Source: Actinomycetota bacterium
GTDB lineage: Bacteria; Actinomycetota; Actinomycetes; S36-B12
Assembly: GCA_030681835.1 (NCBI GenBank)
Contig: JAUXRN010000180.1
Location: 1-34,550, forward strand
Length of the DNA stretch: 34,550 nt
Direction: 5' to 3'
Numbering within the stretch: position 1 is the first letter of the stretch; every line of letters begins with the position of its first letter. Both the position numbers and the translations under genes were made by a program. Shown piece after piece: positions 7,383 to 15,929 of the stretch. Below the pieces are notes generated by a model. That model ran no database searches, was not told the DNA's origin, and worked only from the letters and a program-made list of their open reading frames with translations.

Positions 7383-8032
7383 CCGATACGTACCTCCGTG
7401 ACGACATCCCGCTCGAGCACATGGTGGTGCTGAGATCCTCCTCGGCCCTGCTGCAACGGGAGTTCGAGGGCACGTTCGGCACCGAGACGATCGAGCGCTT
7501 CCTGCACTCGTCGTACGACGAGTTCGGCACCCGCCTGTCGAACGACAAGTACCTCACCACCTTCGCTGAGCGCTTCGCCCGCGAGCGGCTCAAGGCCCTG
7601 GCCCGGGTCGAGGGCAAGAGCGATGATGGCCGGCCGATCGTGCTGTTCCTGTGCACCCACAACGCCGGCCGGTCGCAGATGGCCCTGGGCTTCTTCCGCG
7701 CGCTGGCAGGCGACCGCGCCCTCGCATGGTCCGGCGGGTCGGAGCCCGGGAACCAGGTGAACCCGGCAGCAGTGGCCGCGATGGCCGAGCTGGGGATCGA
7801 CATCTCCGGCGAGTACCCCAAGCCGTGGACCGACGAGATCGTCCGTGCGGCCGATGTCGTCGTGACCATGGGGTGCGGCGACGCCTGCCCGGTCTTCCCG
7901 GGCAAGCGCTACGAGGACTGGGTCCTCACGGACCCGGCCGGGCTCGACGTCGATTCGGTGCGGCCGATCCGCGACGAGGTCAAGGCGCGCGTCGAGGACC
8001 TGCTGACCCGCCTGGACGTGCGGGTCGGCTAG
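7379..8032 (+). CDS. arsC: Arsenate reductase ArsC with N-terminal three-helix domain
   Basis: 217-aa arsenate reductase of the low-molecular-weight phosphatase fold. Residues ~12-75 form a helical N-terminal extension ([16 protein letters not shown]...[11 protein letters not shown]) like the dimerisation bundle found in many actinobacterial ArsC proteins. The catalytic loop is CTHNAGR (Cys92 to Arg98); [13 protein letters not shown] (Cys166, Cys170) and DWVLTDPAG (Asp185) complete the site. This type in corynebacteria works with mycothiol and mycoredoxin, so the arsenite formed here probably depends on mycothiol. Translationally coupled to the fusion regulator (ATGA). Its stop overlaps the stop of convergent mgsA by 4 nt. 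Confidence 0.92.
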   Translation: MTDTYLRDDIPLEHMVVLRSSSALLQREFEGTFGTETIERFLHSSYDEFGTRLSNDKYLTTFAERFARERLKALARVEGKSDDGRPIVLFLCTHNAGRSQMALGFFRALAGDRALAWSGGSEPGNQVNPAAVAAMAELGIDISGEYPKPWTDEIVRAADVVVTMGCGDACPVFPGKRYEDWVLTDPAGLDVDSVRPIRDEVKARVEDLLTRLDVRVG

Positions 8033-8478
8033 CCGACCGAGGCGGCCTGGGCTTCTTCCCTGGCCTGGAACACCGGAGGGTGAGCGTCATAGTCGCCGGT
8101 GAACAGCGGGGACGTGATGATCATGTCGGCGGTCGTGCGGTTGCTGGCGATCGCGATGTTCCACAGGGTGGCGATGCGCAGCAGGGCCTTGACGTCTGGA
8201 TCGTGGGGCTGGGGCTCGAGCGGGTCCCAGAAGAAGATCAAGGTGTCGATGCCGCCCTGAGCGATGCCGGCGCCGATCTGCTGGTCCCCGCCGAGCGGTC
8301 CGCTCAGGAATCGATGGACCGGGATCCCGAGCCGGTCACGCAGGAGGCGTCCGGTCGTACCGGTGGCATATATGCGGTGCCTCGCCAGCAGGTCCCTGTT
8401 GTGTACCGCCCATTCGGCGAGCTCGGTCTTCATATTGTCGTGTCCGACCAGCGCGATGTTGCGCTCGGTAACCCTCAT
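8029..8478 (-). CDS. mgsA: Methylglyoxal synthase
   Basis: Converts dihydroxyacetone phosphate to methylglyoxal and free phosphate, a bypass of lower glycolysis that releases phosphate. The 149-aa protein has the family landmarks [60 protein letters not shown] and [14 protein letters not shown], including the catalytic aspartate in GGDQQ and the phosphate-binding TGTTG loop. Length is normal. I chose the ATG at 8478 (MRVTERN); the open frame runs 10 codons further without support. It is a single gene that converges on arsC; placement beside phosphate and arsenate genes may be chance. Confidence 0.95.
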   Translation of the reverse strand: MRVTERNIALVGHDNMKTELAEWAVHNRDLLARHRIYATGTTGRLLRDRLGIPVHRFLSGPLGGDQQIGAGIAQGGIDTLIFFWDPLEPQPHDPDVKALLRIATLWNIAIASNRTTADMIITSPLFTGDYDAHPPVFQAREEAQAASVG

Positions 8479-8586
8479 ACCTCGACGTTGACAGCCGTCC
8501 CCGACCACAGGCGGTGACGGGGGTGGCCGGGTGACGAACGCCGCCTGAACTCGCGATGCCGAGACGAAACAAGCATGGAAATGGAG

Positions 8587-8623
8587 CCGGGACGCGCCGC
8601 CGGAGGATGGTGGCGCGTCCCGG
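8587..8623 (-). terminator. 12-bp hairpin terminator of the sqr operon
   Basis: CCGGGACGCGCC (8587-8598) and GGCGCGTCCCGG (8612-8623) pair perfectly across a 13-nt loop, 18 bp beyond the stop of the DsrE2-like gene. There is no clear T-tract. This is the strongest terminator-like hairpin in the window. The rest of the 8479-8641 gap shows nothing else that I can assign. Confidence 0.7.
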
Positions 8624-8641
8624 AGCCGGGGGACCGTCCGG

Positions 8642-9151
8642 TCAGATGAACAGCAACTGGGCGCCGTCCGTCATCTCGATGAAGTCACTGGCGCTGATGA
8701 TCCCGTCGACGCCCTCGTAGAGGTCCTCAATCGACAGATGGTTCATGTCGGCGCTGAGCCGGCAGGCCCACAGGTGCCCGCCCGAGCCCTTGATCAGGTC
8801 GAGGAACTCCGGCACCGGCGGGATGTCGAGGGCGTCCATCGACTTCTGCATCATGTGGGTCGCCATCTTGGTCATGCCGGGCAGCGGAGTGAGCGCCATG
8901 GGCATGTGCGCCGCCGTGTTGCCGACGGGCGTGAACTTCAGGTGCTCCATCCGGCCCTTCGTGATCATGTCGAAGCCCCAGAAGGTGAAGAACAGGTGCA
9001 GCTCGACGCCCTCGCCCAGTGCAGCGTTGCCCAGGATCAGGCCGGGGTAGGCCATGTCGAGGTTGCCCTTGGAGCAGATGATGGCGAGCTTGCGGTGAGC
9101 ATGCTCCTCGTCGTCGAAGCTCGGGACGATCATGTCCTGCGTTGCGGTCAT
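8642..9151 (-). CDS. DsrE2-like sulfur-transfer protein
   Basis: 169-aa DsrE/DsrF superfamily protein of the DsrE2 type. It opens [39 protein letters not shown], the typical first strand and helix, and has a second conserved cysteine in [13 protein letters not shown] before the end segment [12 protein letters not shown]. These proteins carry sulfur as cysteine persulfide. It is the last gene of a minus-strand set with a DsrC/TusE-like carrier (25-bp gap) and sulfide:quinone oxidoreductase, so it probably receives or passes on sulfur produced from sulfide. The ATG at 9151 is preceded by GAAAGG. The acceptor is unknown. Confidence 0.85.
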   Translation of the reverse strand: MTATQDMIVPSFDDEEHAHRKLAIICSKGNLDMAYPGLILGNAALGEGVELHLFFTFWGFDMITKGRMEHLKFTPVGNTAAHMPMALTPLPGMTKMATHMMQKSMDALDIPPVPEFLDLIKGSGGHLWACRLSADMNHLSIEDLYEGVDGIISASDFIEMTDGAQLLFI

Positions 9152-9176
9152 GGCAGTGCCTTTCGGGGTTTGGGGG

Positions 9177-9491
9177 CTAGACGCAGCCGTGCGGCTTGGG
9201 CAGGCCGGCGATGTACGCCATCTTCTTGGCCGGCTTCTTGGGGAACAGCACGAACAGCTGCTTGGTGTCGACGCCGCCCGCGGTGGAGACGCGCCGGATC
9301 GTGGGGGTCTCGCCCTGCGCCTTGAAGTCCTCGCGCAGGAAGCGGACGACCTTCCAGTGCTCGTCGGTCATGTCGACCCCGATGGCCGCGGCCAGGGCCT
9401 TGCCCATGTCCTCGTCCCATTGGTCGTACTGGGTCATGAAGCCCTCGTCGTCGACGGCGACGTCGCGCCCGGCGATGGTGGTGGTTGGCAT
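9177..9491 (-). CDS. DsrC/TusE-family sulfur carrier protein
   Basis: 104-aa protein ending in the diagnostic DsrC tail GLPKPHGCV, where the penultimate Cys103 carries sulfur at the tip of a flexible arm. The core DEHWKVVRFLREDFKAQG and TPTIRRV also fit the family. True dissimilatory DsrC has a second cysteine 11 residues before the last; here that position is Ala92 and there is no other cysteine, so it cannot form the intramolecular trisulfide and behaves like TusE or a single-Cys DsrC relative. A good AAGGAG precedes the ATG. Sits between sqr and the DsrE2-like gene. No dsrAB is in the window. Confidence 0.88.
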   Translation of the reverse strand: MPTTTIAGRDVAVDDEGFMTQYDQWDEDMGKALAAAIGVDMTDEHWKVVRFLREDFKAQGETPTIRRVSTAGGVDTKQLFVLFPKKPAKKMAYIAGLPKPHGCV

Positions 9492-9524
9492 GTCTTGCTC
9501 TCCTTCGTGCGTGGTGCGTCGGGG

Positions 9525-10772
9525 TTACGGGGTGGTGATGAGGTCGGTGCGCTTGCCGGACATGGACATCAGCGCGGGGACGGGCATGGAGCGGCCGGGC
9601 ACCAGGACGTTCCAGTACACCCACTTGAAGGCCAGCTTGCCCATGTGGTTGAGCCGGGTCTCCTTGAGCAGGCTCATCGGCCCAATGCCGGCGACCGGGT
9701 ACTTGCCGGGCAGCGGCTCGGTGTCGTAGTTGAAGTCGATCAGCATCGCCTTGCCGCCACCGGTCTCGATGAAGCAGTTGGCGTGCCCGTCGAACTGATG
9801 CGTCATCGCCTTGCCGGCGATGTGCTGCATGAAGTTCTCGACGAAGATGTCGATCTCGAAGTGCGCCACCGACCCGGCCTTCGAGGCCGGGATGTCGTTG
9901 GCATCGCCGAGGGCGAAGATGGTGTCGTACTGCTTCGACAGCTGCGTGAACTTGTCTACGGGCACGAGGTTGAGCTCGTTGCCCAGGCCCGACCTCGTGA
10001 TGAAGTCGGCGCCCATGTTGAGCGGGATGGTGACAAGCAGGTCGAACGGCACCTCGCGCTCGTCGTACGACACGAGGGCCTTCTTCTCGGAGTCGACCTC
10101 CATGAGCATGAAGTCCGGCTCGACCGCGATGCCCTTCTCGTCCAGCGAGTTGCCGAATGCCTGCGCGGCGATCGGCTTGGTGAAGGCAGCGGGAAGCGGC
10201 GTCACGTAGGTCATCTCGACCTTGTCCCTCATGCCGCGGACCTTGAAGAAGTCGTCGGCGAGGAAGGAGAACTCCAGCGGTGCCACCGGGCACTTGATCG
10301 GCATCTCGACGATGTTGATGACGAGCCGGCCGCCGGGCCAGTCGTGCAGCTTCTTGGCGAGGGCGACGGAGCCCTCGTAGGTGTAGAACTCGTGGACGCT
10401 CACGCCCCACTCGTCGCTGAGCATCCCGGGTGTCTGGTCGGGCCGCGGGGTGACCCCGGTGGCGATGATGAGCATGTCGTAGTCCAGCCGGGTTCCATCG
10501 GCGAGGACAACGCCCTTCTCGTCGGGCAGGACCCTGTCGATCTCGCCGTAGACGAGCGGGATGTCCTTGTTCAGGACCTTCCGGCGGCTCTTGGTGACCT
10601 GATCGGGCCGGTAGGTGCCGAACGGCATGAATAGGAAGCCGGGCTGGTACCGATGGTCGTCGTCGGCATCGACGACGGTGATCTGCCAGTCATTGTCCGG
10701 CAGCATCCGGCGCAGCTTGTTGGCGGCCATGGTGCCGGCGGTTCCCCCGCCGAGGATGAGGAGATTTCGCAT
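9525..10772 (-). CDS. sqr: Sulfide:quinone oxidoreductase-type flavoprotein
   Basis: 415-aa FAD enzyme expected to oxidise sulfide at the membrane and pass electrons to quinone. FAD-binding GGGTAGTMAANKL lies at residues 8-20, ATGVTPRP at ~105 and ALGDANDIP at ~287. It has only two cysteines: Cys161 in MPIKCPVAPLEF and Cys333 in DGHANCFIETGGGKA. From memory, these line up with the redox-active pair of human SQOR (Cys201, Cys379), as do the flanking FDGHxxC and YWN segments near the C-terminus. That favours sulfide oxidation over an NADH dehydrogenase role. First gene of the sqr-dsrC-dsrE2 set. The ATG at 10772 follows a TACCGT box by 7 nt and lies in a palindrome. Confidence 0.88.
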   Translation of the reverse strand: MRNLLILGGGTAGTMAANKLRRMLPDNDWQITVVDADDDHRYQPGFLFMPFGTYRPDQVTKSRRKVLNKDIPLVYGEIDRVLPDEKGVVLADGTRLDYDMLIIATGVTPRPDQTPGMLSDEWGVSVHEFYTYEGSVALAKKLHDWPGGRLVINIVEMPIKCPVAPLEFSFLADDFFKVRGMRDKVEMTYVTPLPAAFTKPIAAQAFGNSLDEKGIAVEPDFMLMEVDSEKKALVSYDEREVPFDLLVTIPLNMGADFITRSGLGNELNLVPVDKFTQLSKQYDTIFALGDANDIPASKAGSVAHFEIDIFVENFMQHIAGKAMTHQFDGHANCFIETGGGKAMLIDFNYDTEPLPGKYPVAGIGPMSLLKETRLNHMGKLAFKWVYWNVLVPGRSMPVPALMSMSGKRTDLITTP

Positions 10773-10787
10773 ACCCCCCACGGTATG
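10770..10787 (-). promoter_or_regulatory. CsoR/CstR-like operator and -10 box on the sqr start
   Basis: CATACC-N6-GGTATG is a perfect 18-bp palindrome that includes the sqr start codon (CAT on the plus strand) and is flanked by runs of C and G, as in the ATACCCC...GGGGTAT sites of CsoR-family repressors. On the minus strand TACCGT (10785-10780) is 7 nt before the ATG, consistent with a leaderless transcript. CstR, a CsoR relative that senses persulfide, controls sqr genes in staphylococci. No regulator gene is in the window, so the identity of the binder is inference. Confidence 0.5.
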
Positions 10788-10830
10788 GGGTGCCGGGCCG
10801 CCGACTGCAGGGCCGAAATGCGGATTCTCG

Positions 10831-10846
10831 GGGGACGTTGGTCCCC
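10831..10846 (-). terminator. Candidate terminator after ppa
   Basis: A perfect 6-bp stem GGGGAC / GTCCCC with a GTTG tetraloop lies 20 bp beyond the ppa stop, in the 93-bp gap before sqr. No T-tract follows. Confidence 0.4.
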
Positions 10847-10865
10847 ACTTCAGCTTCGGACCCGG

Positions 10866-11366
10866 TCAGTAGCCGCCGTGCTCGTCGTGACGGACCCAGG
10901 ATTCGTGGATCTCCGCCTCGGCCTCGGTGCGCCCGGTCCAGGTCGCCCCCTCGACGCTCTTGCCCGGCTCGAGGTCCTTGTAGACCTCGAAGAAGTGCTG
11001 GATCTCCAGCCGGTCGAACTCCGAGACGTGGAAGATGTCGCGCAGGTGCTCCAGCCGGGGGTCGCGGGAGGGGACGCACAGGACCTTGTCGTCGCCGCCC
11101 GCCTCGTCGGTCATCCGGAACATGCCAACGGTGCGGCATCGGATGACCACGCCGGGGAAGGTGGGTTCCGACGTCATGACGAGTGCGTCGAGGGGGTCAC
11201 CGTCGAGCCCGAGGGTGTTGTCGATGAAGCCGTAGTCATGTGGGTACCGGGTGGACGTGAACAGCATCCGGTCCAGCCTGATCCGCCCGGTCTTGTGGTC
11301 CATCTCGTACTTGTTGCGGCTGCCCGCCGGGATCTCGATCGTGACGTCGAACTCGAGCGGTTCCAC
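10866..11366 (-). CDS. ppa: Inorganic pyrophosphatase
   Basis: Hydrolyses pyrophosphate to phosphate in the cytoplasm, pulling biosynthetic reactions forward. The 166-aa protein matches family I pyrophosphatase: [29 protein letters not shown] at the N-terminus, [23 protein letters not shown] holding the catalytic aspartates that bind metal, [13 protein letters not shown], and [13 protein letters not shown]. The start is GTG at 11366, preceded by GAGGAG at a 5-nt spacing; the open frame extends much further but only through the promoter region. It is divergent from dacB with 94 bp between them. Confidence 0.95.
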   Translation of the reverse strand: MEPLEFDVTIEIPAGSRNKYEMDHKTGRIRLDRMLFTSTRYPHDYGFIDNTLGLDGDPLDALVMTSEPTFPGVVIRCRTVGMFRMTDEAGGDDKVLCVPSRDPRLEHLRDIFHVSEFDRLEIQHFFEVYKDLEPGKSVEGATWTGRTEAEAEIHESWVRHDEHGGY

Positions 11367-11460
11367 AGGACTCCTCGCTTCTCGCGGCCGGACACCGCGC
11401 GGCATCGGCGGTTCGCCGCCGTGCCCTAGTGTTCCGTACGTCCCGGCGGGAGGAGGACGG

Positions 11461-12786
11461 ATGCGGTCAACGACCGCCCTTCGGCTCCTCGGCCTCGCGT
11501 GCGTGGGGCTGCTGGCCATCCCCGGCTCCGCCGCAGCGGACACGTCGCTCCCCGATCCACCGGCTCCGGCGGTCCTCGCCCCCGCCGTGCCGGGGTCCGG
11601 CGTGGCGCCCACGGCGGTGGGCGTATCGGGGCAGATCGGCAGCCTCGTCGACGCGCGCCTGGGCACCGGGTCGGTCATCGTCCTCGACGCTGCGACCGGT
11701 GCGGTGCTGTTCGACCAGCGTTCGGACAGGTCGCTCGTCCCGGCGTCGACCCTCAAGCTCGCCACGGCCACCGCTGCCCTGGAGGTGCTCGGGCCGCAGA
11801 CCCGGCTGGCGACCGTGGCATCCGCCTACGGGGACGTCGTGTACCTCGTGGGCGGCGGCGACCCGACGCTCGTGCGCTCGGGCGGGGGCAACCCGCTTGC
11901 CGGCGGCAGCGCGTCGCTCCGCGACCTCGCCGAGCAGGTCGCGAAATCCTTCACGGCGAACTCCTCGATCCGGGTGATCTACGACGATTCCGCCTTCGGG
12001 GGCCCGCGGCTCGGGCCCGGGTGGCCTCGGTCGTTCCCCTCGGCCGGCGTGGTGGCCCCGGTGACCGCGCTCGTCGTTGACGGCGGGCGGGTGCGCCCGG
12101 GCGCCGTGTCCCGCGTGTCCGACCCGGCCCTGCAGGCGGCGAAGGCCTTCGCCGGCTTCCTGAAGGCCCAAGGGCTGGACGTCACCGCCGTGCGTGCGGG
12201 CACGGCGAAGCCCGACGCCACCGAGATCGGCCGGGTCGAGTCGCCGACCGTCGAGGAGATCGTCCAACGGATGCTGACCGACTCCGAGAACAACTACGCC
12301 GAGGCCCTGGCCCACCTTGTCGGCGGTGCATCGGCGGGCAGCCCCACCTTCGCCGGCGGTGCCGCGGCCACCGAGGAGGTCCTGTCGGGCCTGGGGATAG
12401 ACACCACCGGGCTGGACCTTGCCGACGGCAGCGGGCTCTCCGGTCGCAACCGGCTCACGGCCAGCGCGCTCGCCGAGGTCCTTCATCTCGCCAGCGGCGG
12501 CACCGATCCAGGGCTGGCGGCGATCGGTCCTGGCCTAGCGGTGGCCGGGCTGACCGGGACCCTCGCCGATCGGTACCAGACCCCGGCCACCCGGCCCGGA
12601 CGAGGGTTCGTCCATGCGAAGACCGGCACCCTCACCGGCGTGGTCAGCCTTGCCGGGACGGCACTCGGCCGCGATGGCCGGGTGCTGGTCTTCGCCATGA
12701 TCGCCAACAGGGTGTCCTCGCTCGCGGGCATGCGGGACACAATGGACCGAATCGCGAGCCGGCTGGCGACCTGCGGCTGCTCATGA
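11461..12786 (+). CDS. dacB: D-alanyl-D-alanine carboxypeptidase/endopeptidase (PBP4, DacB)
   Basis: 441-aa class C penicillin-binding protein (peptidase family S13) that trims or opens peptidoglycan cross-links outside the membrane. Residues 1-26 look like a signal peptide ending ...GSAAA. The three active-site motifs are visible: SxxK as PASTLKLAT (Ser96, Lys99), SxN as [10 protein letters not shown], and KTG as [10 protein letters not shown]. The ATG at 11461 follows GGAGGAGG. In many actinobacteria this gene heads the zinc-protease/tilS/hpt/ftsH run; here manA sits between. Confidence 0.94.
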   Translation: MRSTTALRLLGLACVGLLAIPGSAAADTSLPDPPAPAVLAPAVPGSGVAPTAVGVSGQIGSLVDARLGTGSVIVLDAATGAVLFDQRSDRSLVPASTLKLATATAALEVLGPQTRLATVASAYGDVVYLVGGGDPTLVRSGGGNPLAGGSASLRDLAEQVAKSFTANSSIRVIYDDSAFGGPRLGPGWPRSFPSAGVVAPVTALVVDGGRVRPGAVSRVSDPALQAAKAFAGFLKAQGLDVTAVRAGTAKPDATEIGRVESPTVEEIVQRMLTDSENNYAEALAHLVGGASAGSPTFAGGAAATEEVLSGLGIDTTGLDLADGSGLSGRNRLTASALAEVLHLASGGTDPGLAAIGPGLAVAGLTGTLADRYQTPATRPGRGFVHAKTGTLTGVVSLAGTALGRDGRVLVFAMIANRVSSLAGMRDTMDRIASRLATCGCS

Positions 12787-12811
12787 CCTGATGACCGGAG
12801 GGACCCGCGCG

Positions 12812-13897
12812 ATGCTGCCGATCGTTCTGCCGGTCAACCAGTTCGACCACTTCTACCGCGGCGGCGACCGCATCGGCGCACTGCGCCACGGCCCCGGTGG
12901 CCCCCAGCGCCCGGAGGAGTGGATCGGGTCGACGACGGCCCGATTCGGCCAGGCGCCGCAGGGGCTCAGCACTCTCCCGGACGGGCGGCTCCTCGTGTCC
13001 GCGATCGAGGCCGATCCGCAGGCCTGGCTGGGCGCGGACCACGTCAACCGCTATGGCGCCAGCACGGAGCTGCTGGTCAAGCTCCTCGACCTCGACCAGC
13101 GGCTGCCGGTCCACCTTCACCCCAATCGAGCCTTCGCCCGTGCGCATCTCGGGCTGGCGCACGGCAAGACCGAGGCCTGGTACGTCCTCGATGCCCCGCC
13201 AGGAGCGGAGGTGGGGGTGGGCTTTGCCGAGACGACCGTGCTCGGGCAGGTCGAGGCCTGGGTGGCCGACCGCGACAGCGATGCTCTGCTCGGCGCCCTG
13301 CGCAGGCGCCCCGTCCGCCCGGGCGATGCCATGCTCGTCCCGGCCGGGCTGCCCCACTCGGTGGGCGCCGGGGTGTTCGTCCTGGAACTGCAGGAGCCGA
13401 CCGACCTGTCCATCCTGCTGGAGTGGCAGGGCTTCGCGGTCGACGGCGCCAAGGACGGCCACCTCGACCTGGGCTTCCCGACGGCCTTGCAGGCACTCGA
13501 CCTGGCGGCGGTGTCGCCCGGCGACCTGGACCGGCTGGTCCTGCCGCGCGAGGAGATCGAACGGGCCGGCCTGGCCTCTGTCCTGCCGCCGGCTGCCCAG
13601 GGCTACTTCCGGGCCCACCGGGTGGACACCTCCGCAGGGCCTGTGTCCCTGGCCGCGGGCTTCGCCATCGTCCTCGTGCTGGACGGCCGCGGCATCCTGG
13701 CCAGCCCGGGCGGCTCGCTGGAGGTTGCGCGCGGCGACGTCGTGCTGGTCCCGCACGCATGCGGCGACTACTCGCTCCACGGGCAGGCGAAGCATGCGGC
13801 CCATGCGCCGGATGCCCTGGTGGCCGTCGTATGCCGCCCGCCCGCCCCGGACGCGTTGGTGGCCGAGATGACCGAGGCACCCGGGGAGCTCGCGTGA
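12812..13897 (+). CDS. manA: Mannose-6-phosphate isomerase, class I
   Basis: Interconverts mannose 6-phosphate and fructose 6-phosphate, feeding GDP-mannose for glycolipids and glycans. The 361-aa cupin-fold protein has the metal-binding LPVHLHPNRAFA, HGKTEAWYVLDA and the pocket segment LVPAGLPHSVGAGVFVLELQEPTD typical of type I phosphomannose isomerases. I prefer the ATG at 12812 because GGAGGG lies 9 nt before it; an in-frame ATG at 12791 lacks a ribosome site. It overlaps the next gene by 4 nt (GTGA). Its place between dacB and the zinc-metalloprotease-like gene is not the arrangement I usually associate with this neighbourhood. Confidence 0.9.
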   Translation: MLPIVLPVNQFDHFYRGGDRIGALRHGPGGPQRPEEWIGSTTARFGQAPQGLSTLPDGRLLVSAIEADPQAWLGADHVNRYGASTELLVKLLDLDQRLPVHLHPNRAFARAHLGLAHGKTEAWYVLDAPPGAEVGVGFAETTVLGQVEAWVADRDSDALLGALRRRPVRPGDAMLVPAGLPHSVGAGVFVLELQEPTDLSILLEWQGFAVDGAKDGHLDLGFPTALQALDLAAVSPGDLDRLVLPREEIERAGLASVLPPAAQGYFRAHRVDTSAGPVSLAAGFAIVLVLDGRGILASPGGSLEVARGDVVLVPHACGDYSLHGQAKHAAHAPDALVAVVCRPPAPDALVAEMTEAPGELA

Positions 13898-14934
13898 CCG
13901 AGCCGATTGACTGGGACCTCGCGGTCGCCACCGCGAGCCGGCTGGCCCCCAAGGGCCCCGACCTGCCGGCCGACGAGGCCCGCGCTGCGGTGCGCATGCT
14001 CCGCGAGCTGGCCGCGGAGGCGGTCGCGCCCGTCCAAGCGGTGACCGGGCTGTCCGCGCCGGTGACCAGCCGGGCCGTCGTCGTGGACAGGGTCGGGTGG
14101 GTGGCGTCGAACGTGGACGGCATGCGGATCGTGCTGTCGCGCTGGGACGACCTCGCCGAGCGCACGGAGGCAGCTCCGGCCATGGTGCGGAGCCTGGGAT
14201 CGCGCGGCACGGCCCTGCAGCTCGGCGCCGTGCTCGCCTGGATGTCCGGCAAGGTGCTCGGCCAGTACGAGGCGTTCACCCGGGCGGGCGAGCCCGGGCG
14301 GCTGCTCCTCGTCGCACCCACGATCGTCAACGTCGAGCGCAGCCTGGACGTGCCGTCCCGCGACTTCAGGTTCTGGGTGTGCCTGCACGAGGAGACCCAC
14401 CGCGTGCAGTTCGGCGCCGTCCCGTGGCTCGGCGAGTACCTGGCCGACCGGCTGACCGCGCTGCTGGAGGCGTCGGACCTGAGCACGCGCGAGTCCCTGC
14501 AGCGACTTGTGGCCTTCTTCTACGCGCTGGTCCGCTCGCTGCGGTCGGATTCCGACGTCAGCGTGGTCGAGGCCATCCAGACCCCGGAACAGCGAGTGAT
14601 CTTCGACGAGCTGACCGCGCTGATGTCCCTTCTCGAGGGCCACGCCGATGTCGTGATGGACGATGTCGGACCACAGGTCGTGCCATCCGTGGCGCTCATC
14701 CGCGAGAGGTTCAGCCAGCGCCGGCAACAGCCGGGGACGTTGGACGCCCTTGCGCGCAAGGCGATCGGCATGGATGCCAAGCTGCGCCAGTACAGCGACG
14801 GCGCGGCGTTCGTCCGGCACGTCGTGGACCGGCGCGGCATGGCCGGCTTCAACCGCGTCTGGGCGTCGGCAGACCTCCTGCCGTCCCGAGCCGAGCTGCA
14901 CGACCCGGACGCCTGGCTGGCGAGGCTGGGATGA
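13894..14934 (+). CDS. Zinc-dependent metalloprotease-like protein (DUF2342 / F420-associated family)
   Basis: 346-aa protein of the actinobacterial family annotated as zinc-dependent metalloprotease or 'coenzyme F420 biosynthesis-associated'. CLHEETHRVQF carries an HExxH zinc motif, and the later LMSLLEGHADVVMDDVG supplies a plausible third ligand (Glu), as in zincins. It lacks a signal peptide, so it is likely cytoplasmic. The function is unproven; the F420 link comes from gene co-occurrence only. It starts with GTG overlapping manA and overlaps tilS by 4 nt (ATGA), so it belongs to a tightly packed operon with tRNA modification and purine salvage genes. Confidence 0.85.
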   Translation: MTEPIDWDLAVATASRLAPKGPDLPADEARAAVRMLRELAAEAVAPVQAVTGLSAPVTSRAVVVDRVGWVASNVDGMRIVLSRWDDLAERTEAAPAMVRSLGSRGTALQLGAVLAWMSGKVLGQYEAFTRAGEPGRLLLVAPTIVNVERSLDVPSRDFRFWVCLHEETHRVQFGAVPWLGEYLADRLTALLEASDLSTRESLQRLVAFFYALVRSLRSDSDVSVVEAIQTPEQRVIFDELTALMSLLEGHADVVMDDVGPQVVPSVALIRERFSQRRQQPGTLDALARKAIGMDAKLRQYSDGAAFVRHVVDRRGMAGFNRVWASADLLPSRAELHDPDAWLARLG

Positions 14935-15929
14935 GCAGGCAGGCCTCGGTGCCGGCCGTGGTCTCGGTGCGCACGGCGGCCGCGCAGGCCCTCGACGACG
15001 TGCCACGCGGTGCCGTGGTGGTGGTCGCCTGCTCCGGCGGTCCGGACTCCCTTGCCCTCGTGGGTGCGTCGGCGTGGGTCGCGCACCGCAGCGGCATCGA
15101 CCTGCACGCGGTCGTCATCGATCACGCGCTGCAGCCGGGCTCGGCGGTCATCGCCGCCGATGCCGCAGACGCGGCGCGCGCCCTGGGCGCCAAAGACGCG
15201 CGGGTCATGGCGGTGGACGCCTCGGGTCCAGGCGGCCCGGAGGCGGCGGCCCGCCGGGCCAGGTACGCCGCGCTCGAGCAGGCTGCCGTCGGTGCGTCCG
15301 CGGCCGCCATCCTGCTGGGCCACACGCGCGAGGACCAGGCCGAGACCGTGCTGCTCCGGCTGGCGAGGGGGTCCGGCGCCCGATCCCTGGCGGCCATGCG
15401 GGCGGTCAGCGGCCCGTACCGGCGGCCCTTCCTGCACCTGCCCCGGGCCGAGGTCCGGGCCGCGGCCGATGCCATGCTCGCGCCGCTCGGCCGGCAGGCC
15501 TGGGCCGACCCGCACAACGAGGACCCTGCCTATGCCCGGGTCCGCGTGCGGGCCCTGGTCGACGGGCTCGAGGGCGCCCTGGGGCCTGGCGCGGTGCTCG
15601 GCCTGGCTCGGACCGCCGACCTCTTGCGCGACGACGCCGACGCGCTGGACGCCCTCGCCACCTCGGCCATGGCCGAGCTCGTCGTGAGCGAGGGCGGGTC
15701 GATCAACACGTCGTGCGACGCGCTCGCCGCCCTGCCGCGCGCGGTCCGGACCAGGGTGCTGCGCCTCATGGCCCTTCGTGCAGGCGCGCCGGCGGATGAC
15801 CTGGGGATCGGGCACGTCGGATCGCTGGAGGCACTGGTGTCGGACTGGCGCGGGCAGGGGGAAGTCCGGCTGCCGGGCCGTGTAGTGGGCACCCGTCGCT
15901 ATGGCAGGCTGTGCCTGGTTCGGAGCTGA
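14931..15929 (+). CDS. tilS: tRNA(Ile)-lysidine synthase
   Basis: Modifies the wobble cytidine of the minor isoleucine tRNA to lysidine, so that it reads AUA and is charged with isoleucine. The 332-aa product has the N-type ATP pyrophosphatase P-loop CSGGPDSLAL, then VVIDHALQPGS, LGHTREDQAETVLLRLARGSG and a WADPHNEDPAYARVRVR segment, all typical. The C-terminal domain is short, as in other actinobacteria. The ATG overlaps the upstream stop (ATGA). It ends within a near-perfect 17-nt-period tandem repeat that leads into hpt. Confidence 0.93.
   Translation: MSRQASVPAVVSVRTAAAQALDDVPRGAVVVVACSGGPDSLALVGASAWVAHRSGIDLHAVVIDHALQPGSAVIAADAADAARALGAKDARVMAVDASGPGGPEAAARRARYAALEQAAVGASAAAILLGHTREDQAETVLLRLARGSGARSLAAMRAVSGPYRRPFLHLPRAEVRAAADAMLAPLGRQAWADPHNEDPAYARVRVRALVDGLEGALGPGAVLGLARTADLLRDDADALDALATSAMAELVVSEGGSINTSCDALAALPRAVRTRVLRLMALRAGAPADDLGIGHVGSLEALVSDWRGQGEVRLPGRVVGTRRYGRLCLVRS

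Noticed and set aside
8642-9491. A full reverse-dissimilatory (dsr) sulfur-oxidation locus
   Set aside because: Only DsrE2-like and single-cysteine DsrC-like genes are present; no dsrAB, dsrEFH or dsrMKJOP genes are in the window.
9132-10634. 500-codon open frame on the plus strand opposite sqr and dsrC
   Set aside because: It is a shadow of two well-supported minus-strand genes and has no start context or known family.
10770-10787. Zur or other metal-uptake operator on sqr
   Set aside because: The G/C-tract palindrome fits CsoR-family sites better, and no metal uptake gene is nearby.
12919-13893. Upstream extension of the metalloprotease-like frame inside manA
   Set aside because: The sequence before the GTG at 13894 is Arg/Pro/Gly-rich shadow of manA; the recognisable protein starts MTEPIDWDLAVA at that GTG.
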